Shown: one piece after another, positions 63,552 through 64,000 of the stretch | How the letters are laid out: the number at the start of each line of letters is the position of its first letter | How positions within the stretch are numbered: the first letter of the stretch is position 1 | DNA from: CBDFNC01 sp965249895 | GTDB lineage: Bacteria > Pseudomonadota > Gammaproteobacteria > Enterobacterales > CBDFNC01 | Length of the DNA stretch: 64,000 nucleotides | Direction: 5' to 3' | Assembly (NCBI GenBank): GCA_965249895.1 | Contig: CBDFNC010000004.1 | Coordinates: forward strand, 806,001-870,000 | Translations under genes and position numbers: made by a program | The notes under the pieces: generated by a model | What the model was told of the DNA's origin: nothing | Seen by the model: only the letters and a program-made list of their open reading frames with translations | The model's database searches: none

Positions 63552-64000
63552 GGTTACTGTCTCACGTCACTGTCTGTTCGCTATTTCCAAACCAGTTAGG
63601 TTTGTTTCATCACCGCTGTTAAGTGCTCTAGCATTTTGCAATCTGTTTAACCTGCCTTAGTGTCTCTAATGAAGAGAAATGACTACTCCCTGTGTACAGC
63701 TCCTGACCATCGCGCCGATATCACTCTTTGCCATGATCGGATGCCCTGCTTATTAAGCAGCTTATGCACCTGTTTTGGATTTTCACTCCATTTCAGTTTC
63801 TTTAAAGGTTACATCCCCCTTTCGCAGTCAATACGGCTTTTGGCGCGTACTCACTCCATCTGACACATTGCAGATGATCGGCTTGGTTTTATTCTCCACA
63901 CCATTACTGGCTTTCATAGGTCGAGCCTTAATCACTACTACGGGTTCATCTGCCACCTCGCACCAACACAAACATCGGATCACTCCTCTGGTTTATGCTT
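63552..64000 (-). ncRNA. Possible group II intron 5' RNA region
   Basis: No plausible gene lies in these 450 bases, which are immediately upstream of the reverse-transcriptase fragment on its strand, where intron domains I-IV normally are. I did not identify the intron's 5' GUGYG end; it may lie beyond the window or be lost. Confidence 0.3.

Overview
The window looks like chromosomal DNA of a marine-type gammaproteobacterium with moderate GC. Supporting signs are a 4.5S RNA gene (ffs), a CCA-encoding tRNA-Ser(GGA), a tnaC-tnaA tryptophanase locus, arcD, a Fur-box TonB/siderophore uptake locus and gammaproteobacterial IS relics. No genus can be assigned from sequence alone. The DNA is very patchy: IS630, IS66, IS3, IS21-like, ISNCY-like and group II intron pieces, MITE-like repeats, and several genes broken by frameshift, stop codon or insertion.

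Left part (1-14.6 kb): a secreted Lys/Arg-rich small protein; an orphan transposase; a DUF2235 hydrolase; a tryptophanase locus with two tandem TnaC-type leader peptides and a frameshifted tnaA; a REP-like cluster; then a same-strand group of four genes (fumarate-reductase/ketosteroid-dehydrogenase-type flavoprotein, Asp/Glu racemase-fold protein, DUF4331 exported protein, amidohydrolase lipoprotein), facing a GST/redoxin pair.

Island (about 14.7-48.5 kb): both edges carry similar sequences that look like right ends of a Tn7-like transposon. At 48.5 kb the end stops about 5 bp from the 3' end of ffs, a known attachment site of Tn7-like elements. Remnants of tnsA (48.1-48.4 kb) and tniQ (29.8-30.3 kb) have the order and direction expected for such an element. 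The interior holds two cargo blocks. The first, 15.7-29.0 kb, is a compact 12-gene biosynthetic cluster: heme-oxygenase-like diiron oxidase, two SAM methyltransferases, P450, BtrH-type acyltransferase, discrete ACP, stand-alone adenylation enzyme, double-length fused acyl-CoA dehydrogenase, LysA-like decarboxylase, DapD-like succinyltransferase, DapC-like aminotransferase and a DMT exporter. It is flanked by two IS630 remnants in the same orientation. I infer a small carrier-tethered amino-acid-derived metabolite built from the lysine/diaminopimelate branch; I do not recognise the product. The second block, 30.5-43.5 kb, is a defence operon: WYL regulator, HsdM, HsdS, SWIM protein, DUF1016 nuclease, HsdR and Mrr, plus a second DUF1016 gene. 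A decayed peptidoglycan-hydrolase/lipoprotein group (44-47.6 kb) lies between it and tnsA.

Right part (48.5-64 kb): ffs, a TauE/SafE permease, arcD destroyed by an ISNCY-like insertion, a DUF1127 protein, tRNA-Ser, an IS66 element, and an iron-uptake locus (two paralogous TonB receptors, an FhuF-like reductase and a periplasmic binding protein). The window ends in a transposase fragment and a truncated group II intron reverse transcriptase.
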